A stretch of DNA of 64,000 nt from Anastrepha obliqua (lineage: Eukaryota > Arthropoda > Insecta > Diptera > Tephritidae), in contig NC_072897.1 of assembly GCF_027943255.1 (NCBI RefSeq), positions 38,414,044-38,478,043 of the forward strand. The letters are read 5' to 3'. A model generated the notes under the pieces. It was not told where the DNA came from and did not search any database. It worked only from the letters and a program-made list of their open reading frames with translations. Below are positions 34,301 through 43,870 of this stretch, piece after piece. A program made the translations under genes and the position numbers. Positions within the stretch are counted from its first letter, which is position 1; each line of letters starts with the position of its first letter.

Positions 34301-35150
34301 TTATTGTTGATAAATCTTAAGCCTATTTTTGTGAACTATTTGTTCTTTTAAAGATAACTTATCGACTATAGTAACATTATTTTTATTATCTATTGCTTTA
34401 ATGGTATAAGGCCCACAATATTGGGGTTCTAGTTTATGGGCCACTTCATTCCTAAGTAAAACTAAATTGCCTATGCTAAAATTGTGATCTAAACTATTTT
34501 TATCATAACATGTTTTTTGCTTAATTTTAGCTATGTCTATCATATTGCGAGCTCTTTTATGTGCTACTTCTAGCCTAAATCTTACTTCTCTAGCGTAGTT
34601 ATCTATGTTATATAATGGAGTAATTTGGTCTACATTTTTGAACTGCTGAAACATGTTTGGTGTTTTTCCAAAAACTAATTCATACGGACAATAGTCATGT
34701 ACTGTAGAAGGAGTGGTGTTAAAACAGTATGTGAAGTATTGTAGCCACTCATCCCAGTCGTTTTTGTCAATCGATATGTAAGATCTTACGTATTGATTGA
34801 AAGTTTTATGTGATCTTTCTATTACTCCTAGTGTTTGGTGGTGGTAAGCAGTTGAATTAATTTTCTCTATTTTTAGCAATTCACATAGCTCTGTTAGTAT
34901 TGAATTTTTGTATTCTGTACCCATGTCCGAAATGAACGTCTTCATTGGACCGTAGGTAAGAATAAACTTTTCAAATATTACTTTCGCCACTGTCTTGGCG
35001 TTTTTGTCTTGGATGGGTATCGTGACTAAATATTTTGTCATGTCGCATATTATTGTGACTGCATAAGTATTGCCATTAATTGTTGTAGGTAGTGGGCCTA
35101 TTGTGTCTACAATAACTGTATCAAATGTACCTGTAGGTGTTGGTGTTATA
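34301..35150 (-). pseudogene. 412-like integrase: catalytic core and C-terminus
   Basis: A 246-codon frame (35041-34301) plus the upstream bases to 35150 hold the DDE core. FISDMGTEYKNSILTELC contains the second aspartate and TAYHHQTLGVIERSHKT the catalytic glutamate. Next comes YCPYELVFGKTPN and the chromatin-side C-terminal part with LEPQYCGPYTIKAIDNKNN. The first aspartate segment (DTIGPLPTTINGNTYAVTI-like) lies near 35110-35060. This part is well preserved. The zinc-binding N-terminus is at 50223-49871, beyond the errantivirus-like insertion. Confidence 0.9.
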
Positions 35151-35690
35151 TGTTACAACACCAACCATTATCCCCATAACAAGGGTTAATATAATATGAA
35201 TGCATATGTATATAAATATATACATGCATTCATATTACCTATGTATACATATTTATGTTTATTTCACTTGACAAAAATGTAACTTAATATTATTTCCAAA
35301 TCAAATGCATTTCCGTTATCACAACGAAAATGCAATTCAACCTTATGAAAAGCATATGTATATACATATATACATACCTATGTATACATATTTATGCATA
35401 CCTACATATATACATACCTATGTATACATATTTATGCAACTTGACAAAAATGTAACTTAATATTATTTCCAAATCAACTGCATTTCCGTTCTCACAACGA
35501 AAATGCAATTCAACCTAATTTATTAACACACTTATGATTAGTAGGCAAAAAACCGACATTTTTAGTTAATAAGTAAATTGTAATTTTAGAATATAAGAAA
35601 AGTAATTGAATAAAGAGATTCAGTTGTGAAAACACAGCAAACGACAAAAGTCGTATTTTTTTTTATAAGGAAAAATCCTTTAAATATTTC
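35151..35690 (+). repeat. Errantivirus-like 5' LTR
   Basis: Starts TGTTACAACACC and ends AATATTTC next to the primer site. Compared with the 3' LTR it has a 40-bp tandem duplication of a TATACATA-rich block (about 35360-35440) and about two base changes. Both LTRs contain an internal repeat of about 75 bp beginning CTTGACAAAAATGTAACTTA (35268 and 35446). An AATAAA-like signal lies near its end. Confidence 0.95.
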
Positions 35691-35707
35691 TGGCGACGAG
35701 GATGGGA
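35691..35707 (+). other. Primer-binding site, tRNA-Ser type
   Basis: TGGCGACGAGGATGGGA directly after the LTR. From memory it is complementary to the 3' end of a fly tRNA-Ser (GCU), including CCA. The tRNA identity should be checked against a tRNA set. Confidence 0.7.
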
Positions 35708-36567
35708 TGTGATATTTTAATATCCATATAATAATTTATGTAAAAATACATAAATTATCCCTATAATTTTAGTGAACTCCTGTGTAAAAATACATGGACT
35801 AAATTCAAAAATTTTTTTTTGAGGTGAAAAGGATTTTATGAAAAAAAAAATCTCTGAATAAAAATTAAAATTTTTCGAAGTGAATAATTTTGAAAAAAAA
35901 TCTATGTGTAAAAATACACGAACTTAAATTAAAACTTTTTGAAATGAACAATTTTGAAAACAAAAAATCTATGAACAAAAATTAAAATTTTTTCGAAGTG
36001 AATAATTTTGAAAAAAAAAATCTCTGAATAAAAATTAAAATTTTTCGAAGTAAATAATTTTGAAAAAAAAAATCTATGTTGAACAATTCAAACAACAATC
36101 AACACCAAAAGCAACAAGGAGAAGAATACTACAACATATCATCCACAGAAAAGTATACAGAGGACAAACAACTACAACTGAACAATTTCAAAATTCTGAC
36201 GTCACAAACAACAATCAACACCAAAACAACAAGAAGAAGAATACCATATCATCTACAATAATTAAAAGAAATACAAAGTAAGCTAGTGAATAATTTATTG
36301 ATATATAGTTTATACATATACATATATAAGAAAACTTAGAACAAAAAAAAAGGGTTCAAACAAACAAAAGAAAATATTATTAAACATTTAATTAGAATGT
36401 GAATTTTTTGTGAAAGTGTTTTCAATCTAATGAAAGGAAAATTCGGTAAATCTCTGTAAATTTTAAATTCAGAACAAATAAATTTTACCCTTTAATAATT
36501 CTTCTTGAAAAGACCACAAAATCTTTTTATAAAAACCGTAAGCGTCAAAAGAAAATAACTCCTAAAA
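35708..36567 (+). repeat. Leader with tandem AT-rich units and CAA-rich repeats
   Basis: Between about 35780 and 36070 a unit of 50-65 bases containing ATTAAAATTTTTCGAAGTG and AATTTTGAAAA recurs roughly five times. From 36080 to 36260 two copies of a CAACAATCAACACCAAAA block follow, with AACAAGGAGAAGAATAC-like ends. No ORF of note. The region sits where gypsy-class elements have their untranslated leader. Confidence 0.75.
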
Positions 36568-37464
36568 ATGGCAAATCCTCCTCAAATCCAATTAGATCCA
36601 ATTAAGTATCTAAACAGCATCCCACAATTCTCCGGAAACATAAACGAACTTCCAACTTTCACGAGACTTATTGACAGGATCCACCCGGTTCTTTTAGCCT
36701 ACGATGATTTGTCCCAATTACTGTTCTCAGATATAATAAAAAGTCGAATTACGGGTAGGGCCAGAGAAATTCTAGAAATTAACACACAAGCGCAATCGTG
36801 GAAACAAATCAAAGAATTACTTAACAATAATTTTGGAGAAAGGAAAAGCTGCGAAGAGCTTTTCGACGACTTACGTTCAGTGACTTTTGAAACTAATACA
36901 ATAGATTTTTATAACAATATCAAGTATAGATTGAGGCGACTAAATAATAAATCCGTCCTCATATTAGGAGAAGGCGAAGCCGCTAATCAGGTTGCTATCA
37001 ATAATCAGAGGTCGGCTCTGAACATATTTAAAAGTAAAATCCGCGAACCAATGAAAACAGTCCTTGCATGTAGGAATCCTCAATCTCTCGAAAGTGCGAT
37101 TAATATTCTTTATGAGAATGGGTATGATAAAATAGAAAAGGATGGGCAAATTTACCCTAGAAAAACTAAAATGGTTAGAGAAAACCAAAAGTTTGGAAAT
37201 AATCCACAATCTCGTGGTAACCGACCACAAAGGTCTCAGAATGGAAACTTTAATAGAAATGATTTCCCCAGGAGAAATCAAATAGACGACTACCAAAATT
37301 TACATAGACAAAATCAACATGATGAACGACAAAGACTCTACAGACCCTTTCAACAAGGTCAGAGGTGGCAGAGTAACCAACAACACCAGGAAGTAGAGCC
37401 AATGGAAGTAAACACTGCTCAAAATTTTCAACCAGCTGCCTCCACGGGCAATTACCCCATATAA
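36568..37464 (+). CDS. gag: Errantivirus-like gag
   Basis: An open frame of 298 codons opens MANPPQIQLDPIKYLN and looks intact. The N-terminal two thirds are gag-like, with ITGRAREILEINTQAQSWKQ resembling gypsy-class capsid. The C-terminal third is basic and rich in N, Q and R (about residues 205-275), and no CCHC zinc knuckle is seen, as in several gypsy-group gags. The protease frame begins just downstream in the -1 frame, fitting the usual -1 gag-pol shift. No clear slippery heptamer was identified. The role is capsid formation around the RNA. Confidence 0.85.
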   Translation: MANPPQIQLDPIKYLNSIPQFSGNINELPTFTRLIDRIHPVLLAYDDLSQLLFSDIIKSRITGRAREILEINTQAQSWKQIKELLNNNFGERKSCEELFDDLRSVTFETNTIDFYNNIKYRLRRLNNKSVLILGEGEAANQVAINNQRSALNIFKSKIREPMKTVLACRNPQSLESAINILYENGYDKIEKDGQIYPRKTKMVRENQKFGNNPQSRGNRPQRSQNGNFNRNDFPRRNQIDDYQNLHRQNQHDERQRLYRPFQQGQRWQSNQQHQEVEPMEVNTAQNFQPAASTGNYPI

Positions 37465-37938
37465 TAATTAAATCTAAACAAGGTTATTTGAAGTTTATCA
37501 TTGATAGTGGAGCAACACATTCTGTAATTAATCCAGGGATATGCCACCCAAAGTGGAAAGTACCCTGCAAACCGATATACATTAAGACACTCTCCCAGAC
37601 CATACAAGTCAGCGAAAAAGTCGCAATTCCTATTTTCAAGGAATTCGGCGAAACTTTAAATAACAAAATGGAATTCCTAATATATAACTTCCATAAACAA
37701 TATAGTGGGCTAATAGGCAACAATATATTAAGAAAACTTAATACGATAATTAATTTAAAAGACAACATTTTAATAATCGGGAAAAATAAAATCCCCATAC
37801 ATTACTCTAAAGAAAACAGCGAATATTTTAATGAAAAAGAGGAAATAAAGAAAGACGTCTTGAACCAAATTCGTATAGATCACTTAAATGAGGAAGAGAA
37901 ACAAAAGTTTCTAGGTGCAATAAAAAAATATAAAAATA
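37465..37938 (+). pseudogene. pol: Errantivirus-like pol start: protease, then cut
   Basis: In the -1 frame relative to gag, an aspartic protease with FIIDSGATHSVIN (37491-37530) is followed by IGNNILRKLNTIINLKDN, the usual flap/second-half region. The frame continues to 37938, where a Helitron 3' end (CTAG) begins. RT, RNase H and integrase, expected to follow over about 2.5 kb, are absent from the element. It therefore cannot transpose on its own. Confidence 0.85.
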
Positions 37939-38296
37939 CTAGCGGGCCCTCTGCCTGCTTCGCTAGGCATATCAAAATTAGAAATGAATAATGGACACTC
38001 GATTTAGATTCACTCTATGTGTATTTATTCTTTTTTTACAATATAAAATTAATGTTAATTTTAAACTTAAACTAACGCAAAGCCTTTTCGTAAACTACAT
38101 TTTTTGTTTTGCCCTGAGTTGTGGTATAAATAAACAGAACTGATGGCTTTCCTACACGTGAACATGATACATATAATTGTCCGTGGGAGAAGCATGGATA
38201 TTCTAAGTCAATTCCGCATAATTCCAGCGATTGTCCTTGTGCTCTGTTTATTGTCATTGCAAATGCAAGACGTATTGGAAATTGCAATCTTTTGAA
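37939..38296 (-). mobile_element. Helitron 3' fragment, autonomous type
   Basis: On the minus strand it ends in CTAG followed by T, preceded by a GC-rich short palindromic region, the Helitron 3' signature. It carries the end of a Rep/helicase gene. Its other boundary near 38296 abuts env sequence and lacks a Helitron 5' end, so the fragment is truncated. Its sequence is unrelated to the non-autonomous Helitrons in this window apart from the general end structure. Confidence 0.8.
38072..38287 (-). pseudogene. Helitron Pif1-like helicase, C-terminal fragment
   Basis: The last 71 codons of the Helitron transposase: FPIRLAFAMTINRAQGQSL (helicase motif V region) and HGQLYVSCSRVGKP (motif VI with the arginine finger), ending KNVVYEKAL and a stop. 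These are typical of the Pif1-type helicase at the C-terminus of the Rep-Hel protein that drives rolling-circle transposition. The remaining ~1300 residues are missing. Confidence 0.85.
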
Positions 38297-39076
38297 GTCA
38301 AACTATTACCAACAATATTGAGGTTAATTTTGGTTCTACACCTGACACAATCGCAAAGGATGGACATACAAGACCTTGAGGAAAACGAAGGTTATATCCC
38401 AATTAAGGAAAAAGATATAAGAATCATAGACCACTATAAAAGAATATTTCATTTTATAAATTTAATCGACTACTATCACACAACGGAAGCCATATACAAT
38501 AACATAAATTTGTTAGATAGCCCTTTATCGGACTTATTACCCTTGCTCGATACAATGAAAAATAACTTCAAAATACTAAGGACTAAATTAGACAATCTTT
38601 CACCCAACTTTAAGACAAGAACAAGAAGAGGACTAATAAACGGATTAGGTAAAGGCATAAAGTTTATTACAGGTAACATGGACAGCGATGACGAAGAAGA
38701 AATCAAATCAGCTTTACTAAACATCACAGACAATATAAAACACTACTCAGAACAGACAAATACATTGGTACGGATAAGTAAAACCCTTTCTCAACAGATT
38801 CAGAATATCACCTCTCATATAAATAAGCAACAATTTATTGTCAGTAAATATATTAACCAATTCCGACGGGACATAGAGAACCAAATACTTTCCTTAGAAA
38901 ACGAAGTTATGTTTCTAAGCCATATATATCAGATTGACAGTGACATAAACTTATTCAAAAACCATATGGACGACATTGCTAGAGTTATATTTACTAGCAA
39001 ATTAGGTATTATCCCCACTGACTTGCTAGGCGAAAAGGAAATCGAAATTGTAGATAACTTCGAGACATACACCAAT
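38297..39076 (+). pseudogene. env: Errantivirus-like env, N-terminal part
   Basis: After the Helitron fragment a frame opens with a hydrophobic, signal-peptide-like stretch (LLPTILRLILVLHLTQS, about 38310-38360). It then has a furin-type site RTRR followed by GLINGLGKGIKFITGN (38619-38680), the fusion-peptide region shared by gypsy-group Env proteins. Helical text with LSQQIQNITSHINKQQFIVS follows. The frame is open to 39076, where a foldback element interrupts it. The true start codon and splice acceptor may have been lost with the pol region. In the family, Env mediates membrane fusion. Confidence 0.85.
39073..39076. repeat. Target-site duplication of the foldback element
   Basis: CAAT here and at 40617-40620. 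Removing 39077-40620 restores the env frame. Confidence 0.75.
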
Positions 39077-40616
39077 GATGCTTTCCATTTCAATTGAACC
39101 GGGCTATTCGGGTCATGTTCTTCGATTTCGATGTAACTCAAATATGTTGCTCTCTGGTCAAAATAATGAGACACGTATTTTTTTTGTTCGCCCGAAAAAC
39201 ATTTTTTTCAAGAGTTATCGGCAATTTTGTTTTTCGGCTCAAATTCGATTTTTTTTAATTATGTAAGAAAATTTTTTTTTTAAATGCCCATAACTTAGTC
39301 AAAAATGAACCGATTTTAATAATTCGGGGTTCAGAATGATCGTAATTACTTACACGAGCGACTTCATGTAGAAACAATTGCAAAAAAGTAGTTGAAAATT
39401 TTTTATTTAGCAAAAAAGAAAAAAAATTTAAATTTTTTCGAAATTCAATATTTCAAAAAGTGTATTTTTGTTTTTTTTATAACTTTTTTTAAATCAAAAG
39501 GACATCTCAAACTTTAATTGAGCTGAATGCCTAGTAGCTAAAATGCGTTGTTTTTGAGTAATGAATTTTTGAGTAAAAAACCTGTTTCGCCCTTTTTGTT
39601 TTTTGCAAAATAAAAAATTTTCAACTATCTTTATGCAACTGTTTCTACATGAAATCGCTCGTATAAGTAATGACGATCATTTTGAACCCAAAATTATTAA
39701 AATCGGTTAATTTTTGACTAAGTTATGAGCATTTAAAAAAAAATTTTCTTATATTATTAAAAAAAAATTGATTTTGAGCCGAAAAACAAAATTGCCAATA
39801 AAGCTTGAAAAAAAAATTTTTCGGGCGAACAAAAAACTACGTGTCTCATTATTTTGACCAGAGAGCAACATATTTGAGTTACATCGAAATAGAAGAACAT
39901 GTCCCGAATAGCCCTTTTGAATTGAAATGGAAAGAATCTATATAAGAAATTTTTTTTTAATTACTCATAACTTAGTCAAAAATAAGCCGATTTGAATGAT
40001 TCTGGGTTCAAAATAATCGTAATTACTTACACAAGCGACTTCATGCAGAAACAATTGCAATAAAGAAGTTGAAAATGTTTTATTTTGCAAAAAACAAAAA
40101 GTGCGAAACACGGTTTTTTACTCAAAAATTCATTACTCAAAAACAACGCATTTTAGCTACTAGGCATTCAGCTCAATTAAAGTTTGAGATGTCCTTTTGA
40201 TTTAAAAAAAGTTATAAAAAAAACAAAAATACACTTTTTGAAATATTGAATTTCGAAAAAATTTAATTTTTTTTTCTTTTTTGCTAAATAAAAAATTTTC
40301 AACTACTTCTTTGCAATTGTTTCTACATGAAGTCGCTCGTGTAAGTAATTGCAATCATTTTGAACCCAGAATTATTAAAATCGGTTCATTTTTGACTAAG
40401 TTATGGGCATTTAAAAAAAAATTTTTCTTACATAATTAAAAAAAATCGAATTTGAGCCGAAAAACAAAATTGCCGATAACTCTTGAAAAAAATGTTTTTC
40501 GGGCGAACAAAAAAATACGTGTCTCATTATTTTGACCAGAGAGCAACATATTTGAGTTACATCGAACTCGAAGAACATGACCCGAATAGCCCGGTTGAAT
40601 TGAAATGGAAAGCATC
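39077..40616. mobile_element. 1.54-kb foldback (palindromic) element
   Basis: The ends are inverted: GATGCTTTCCATTTCAATT at the left and its complement at the right. The inverted match continues through CGGGCTATTCGGGTCATGTT and most of the element, so nearly the whole unit is one imperfect palindrome. A third copy of the end block (GAGTTACATCGAAATAGAAG, then GAACATGTCCCGAATAG) sits in the middle, near 39879-39915. No coding capacity was seen. It is non-autonomous, and its superfamily is unknown. Confidence 0.85.
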
Positions 40617-40775
40617 CAATACTAAAGTTTCCGTATCCTTCCATGAAGAACAAATAATTATTATCCTGTCTATTCCCGAATTCTCAAATTCATCCTTTTC
40701 CCAAATAATCCTCGAACCGATATCTAATAAAGAAAATAAATCTGTAAACTTTGAAATTAATAAAATTATAATAGA
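40617..40775 (+). pseudogene. env: Errantivirus-like env, middle part
   Basis: Between the foldback element and Helitron HEL-1 the env frame continues for about 50 codons with KVSVSFHEEQIIIILSIPEF and NKENKSVNFEINKI. It is in frame with the part ending at 39076 once the foldback and one target copy are removed. No frameshift is seen in this piece. Confidence 0.8.
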
Positions 40776-41237
40776 CTAGCAAACTCGGCCCCCTTCGCTG
40801 GGCACACTAAAATAGAATAGATATGGTTTAGAACAGAAAATATATGGTTTTCATATTATTTATTTCTTTATTCTTTATTCAAGCGCTTTGGCATAAACAA
40901 TATTTTTTGTTTTTCTATTTGTTTTTGAGTAAATATAAAATATAAATTGAAAATCAAGAAAAAAGAAGATTGTTTTTAAATTTCAAATCAACGCATATGA
41001 ATAAACAATCGTCTTTTTTCCTGATCATCCATGAATTTTTCGTTTCAATTTATATGTTTTATTAAGCATTGGTGCTTTTTTAACCATTATCCATTTATAT
41101 TTAAAACAAAAAAAACGAAAAAAATTGTTTTTTCCACGAACACATAATTTCATTCCGATTTCACATTAAATTCTCAAATTTCGTAAGAAATTATTCACTG
41201 TTCCAAAATCCACTCCAAAAAAATTCACAAACAATTT

Positions 41238-41441
41238 TTACATGTTGCACTTACGTTTTTTCCATATGGCATCCAAATCAGAAAGAAATATTGACACATT
41301 GTAACTAACACTGTCAATTTGACAGTTCAGTTCCGCCCCAAGCGTTAAAAAAGTAAGCGACTTTATGGCTGGCTCAAAAGAACGCTGTACCCGTTGCCAC
41401 TGCTCCGAATTACAACCAAACTTTACGAAACCCATTTTCAA
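41238..41441 (-). CDS. 67-codon ORF conserved in the Helitron family (HEL-1 copy)
   Basis: Begins MKMGFVKFGCNSEQWQRVQR and ends near FLSDLDAIWKKRKCNM. The same ORF, nearly unchanged, is found at 50967-50764, 53241-53444 and 55611-55408. Close to its 3' end the DNA has AAACGTAAGT-like text, a good 5' splice donor. It resembles nothing I recognise and could be a captured host exon. Whether it is translated is unknown. Confidence 0.45.
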   Translation of the reverse strand: MKMGFVKFGCNSEQWQRVQRSFEPAIKSLTFLTLGAELNCQIDSVSYNVSIFLSDLDAIWKKRKCNM

Positions 41442-41499
41442 TACTTACTTAACAATGTGCATAAGTTTGGTTGAATTCGGTGCAAAGACACGGCGGGTC

Positions 41500-42900
41500 C
41501 ACGTTTTGGCATATATTTCGAGACCCTAGTCATCAATAGGTATGAAAATTACCCCGTATTAAAGCACTTATCAACAGCTTTCATTTGATACCTATATTGT
41601 ACATACACAACCAAAGGTTACCCGGGTCCACGTTTTGACCTATATCTCGAGACCCCAGTCACGTAGCGGCATGAAAAATACTCTGTATTAAGGCATTCAC
41701 CAACAGCTTCAATTTGATATCCATATTGTACAAACACATTCTAGGCTCCACGTTTTGGTCTCTATCTCGAGATCCTAGTCACGGAGCGGCATGAAAAATA
41801 CTCTGAACTAAAGCATTTACCAACAGCTTCCATTTGATACCCATATTGTACATACACGTCCGAAGGTTACCCGGGTCCATGTTTTGACCTATATCTCGAG
41901 ACCCTAGTCATCAATAGGTATGAAAATTACCCCGTATGAAAGCACTTATCAACAGCTTTCATTTGATACCTATATTGTACATACACGTCCGAAGGTTACC
42001 CGGGTCCACGTTTTGACCTATATCTCGAGACCCTAGTCATCAATAGGTATGAAAATTACCCCGTATTAAAGCACTTATCAACAGCATTCATTTGATACCC
42101 ATATTGTACAAATACATTCTAGGGTCCACGATTTGGTCTCTATCTCGAGACCCTAGTCACGGAGCGGATGGAAATACTCTGAACTAAAGCATTCACCAAC
42201 AGCTTCCATTTGATACCCATATTGTACATACACATCCAAAGGTTACCCGGGTCCACGTTTTGACCTATATCTCGAGACCCTTTCTACCAATAGGTATCCA
42301 AACTATACGGAAACCATCTTCAATACCTCCTTAACAATGTGTGTAAGTTTGGTTTAATTCGGTGCAAAGACACGGCGGGTCCACGTTTTGGCATATATTT
42401 CCAGATCCCAGTCATCAATAGGTATGAAAATTACCCCGTATTAAAGCACTTATCAACAGCTTTCATTTGATATCCGTATTGTACAAACACATTCTAGGGT
42501 CCACGTTTTGGTCTCTATCTCGAGACCCTAGTCACGGAGCGGATGGAAATACTCTGAACTAAAGCATTCACCAACAGCTTCCATTTGATACCCATATTGT
42601 ACATACACATCCAAAGGTTACCCGGGTCCACGTTTTGACCTATATCTCGAGACCCCAGTCACGGAGCGGCATGAAAAATACTCTGTACTAAAGCATTCAC
42701 CAGCAGCTTCCATTTGATACCCATATTGTACATACACATTCTAGGGTCCACGTTTTGGTCTCTATCTCGAGACCCTAGTCACGGAGCGGCATGAAAAATA
42801 CTCTGAACTAAAGCATTCACCAACAGCTTCCATTTGATACCCATATTGTACATACACATCCGAAGGTTACCCGGGTCCACGTTTTGACCTATATCTCGAG
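41500..42900 (-). repeat. HEL-1 tandem array, 120-129-bp units
   Basis: Each unit contains GTCCACGTTTTG, CTCGAGACCC, a CACGGAGCGGCATGAAAA or CATCAATAGGTATGAAAA variant, CACCAACAGCTTCCATTTGA and CATATTGTACA. Units alternate between one ending ATTCTAGG (120 bp) and one ending with GGTTACCCGG (129 bp). About 11 units. Confidence 0.9.
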
Positions 42901-43259
42901 CCCTATCACCAATAGGTATCCAAACTATACGGAAACCATCTTCAATACCTTCTTAACTATGTGTGTAAGTTTGGTTTAATTCGGTGCAGACACGGCCGGT
43001 TAGCGAACACACACAAAAAGTTGACTTTATTTTAATATATATATAAGATTTTTTTCAGTTTGTGTCCGAAAAATCCAAATATCTTACGGAACCCTATTTT
43101 TTTCCAAAATAAAATGTAATCCATGTTATGGAGTAGTTTTCGAATGGTGAAAGAATTTTTAAAATCGGTCCAGTAGTTTTTGAGCCTATTCGTTACAAAC
43201 AAACAAACAAACAAACAAACAAACAAACAAAGTTTTCCTCTTTATAATATTAGTATAGA

Positions 43260-43771
43260 TGAAAACAAAAATATATTTTATCCAAATATAACTAATTTAC
43301 GCAAAGATATGCAAATATTACACGATGAATGTATTCAAAATATTGTGGAAAATAACATAGCAAGTTGTATCATGAAGAAAAACACTTTGTCAGAAGTAAA
43401 AGAAATTAAACCAGGACTTATTTTAGTAAAGAATTTCTTTGAAAGCTATTCAAACAATTGCAATTATAAACAAAACAATTTAAATGTAAGTTCAACTTTC
43501 CTAATTATTTTTGAGAATTGTGAAATAAATATAAGAAATAAAACCTTCTACAATGATAAAATATCATTTATTGAAAAAACCATTCAGCCTCATCTTATAA
43601 CTAAAGTTAAAGAAAATAAAACAATTGTAGAATTAAATTTAAAAGATTTGTATATTAAACAAACTAAATATGAAGAAAATTTAGATCAAATGATAAATCA
43701 CGATAAACAAACAAAAACTATTAGTTATACCATCGATACTGTAATTATACTAAGTATCAATATCTTGGTTG
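43260..43771 (+). pseudogene. env: Errantivirus-like env, C-terminal part
   Basis: After HEL-1 the frame continues with NIFYPNITNLRKDMQILHDE and VKEIKPGLILVKNFFESYSN. A hydrophobic segment near the end (TVIILSINILVG, about 43735-43771) may be the start of the transmembrane anchor. It is cut there by the 3' end of LOA-5. The remaining anchor and tail should lie right of LOA-5 at about 49271-49350 but are not recognisable. Confidence 0.8.
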
Positions 43772-43870
43772 GTTTAAGGGTGACCCCGCATCGGAGTGCC
43801 ACATAGACCGCAAGTTGGGTCCGTTGTGTTGCTCATTATTTTATATGATTTCCCCACCTAACCGAGATTT

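Larger units (their letters stand above)
40776..43259 (-). mobile_element. Non-autonomous Helitron HEL-1
   Basis: On the minus strand it starts TCTATACTAATATTATAAAG (43259) and ends GGGTTTGCTAG-like, here GAGTTTGCTAG (40776), inserted between A and T with no target duplication, as Helitrons do. Inside are a (TTTG)n run near the 5' end, about 11 tandem repeats of 120-129 bp, and a 67-codon ORF near the 3' end. It is inserted in env. Confidence 0.9.

Noticed and set aside
41500..42900. Possible CRISPR array, because of regularly spaced repeats
   Set aside because: Units are contiguous 120-129-bp minisatellite repeats with no unique spacers, in a eukaryotic transposon.
43032..43226. ORF starting MFVCLFVCLFV, also at 57131-57316
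   Set aside because: Produced by the (TTTG)n run at the Helitron 5' end plus flanking Helitron sequence; not a real signal peptide.
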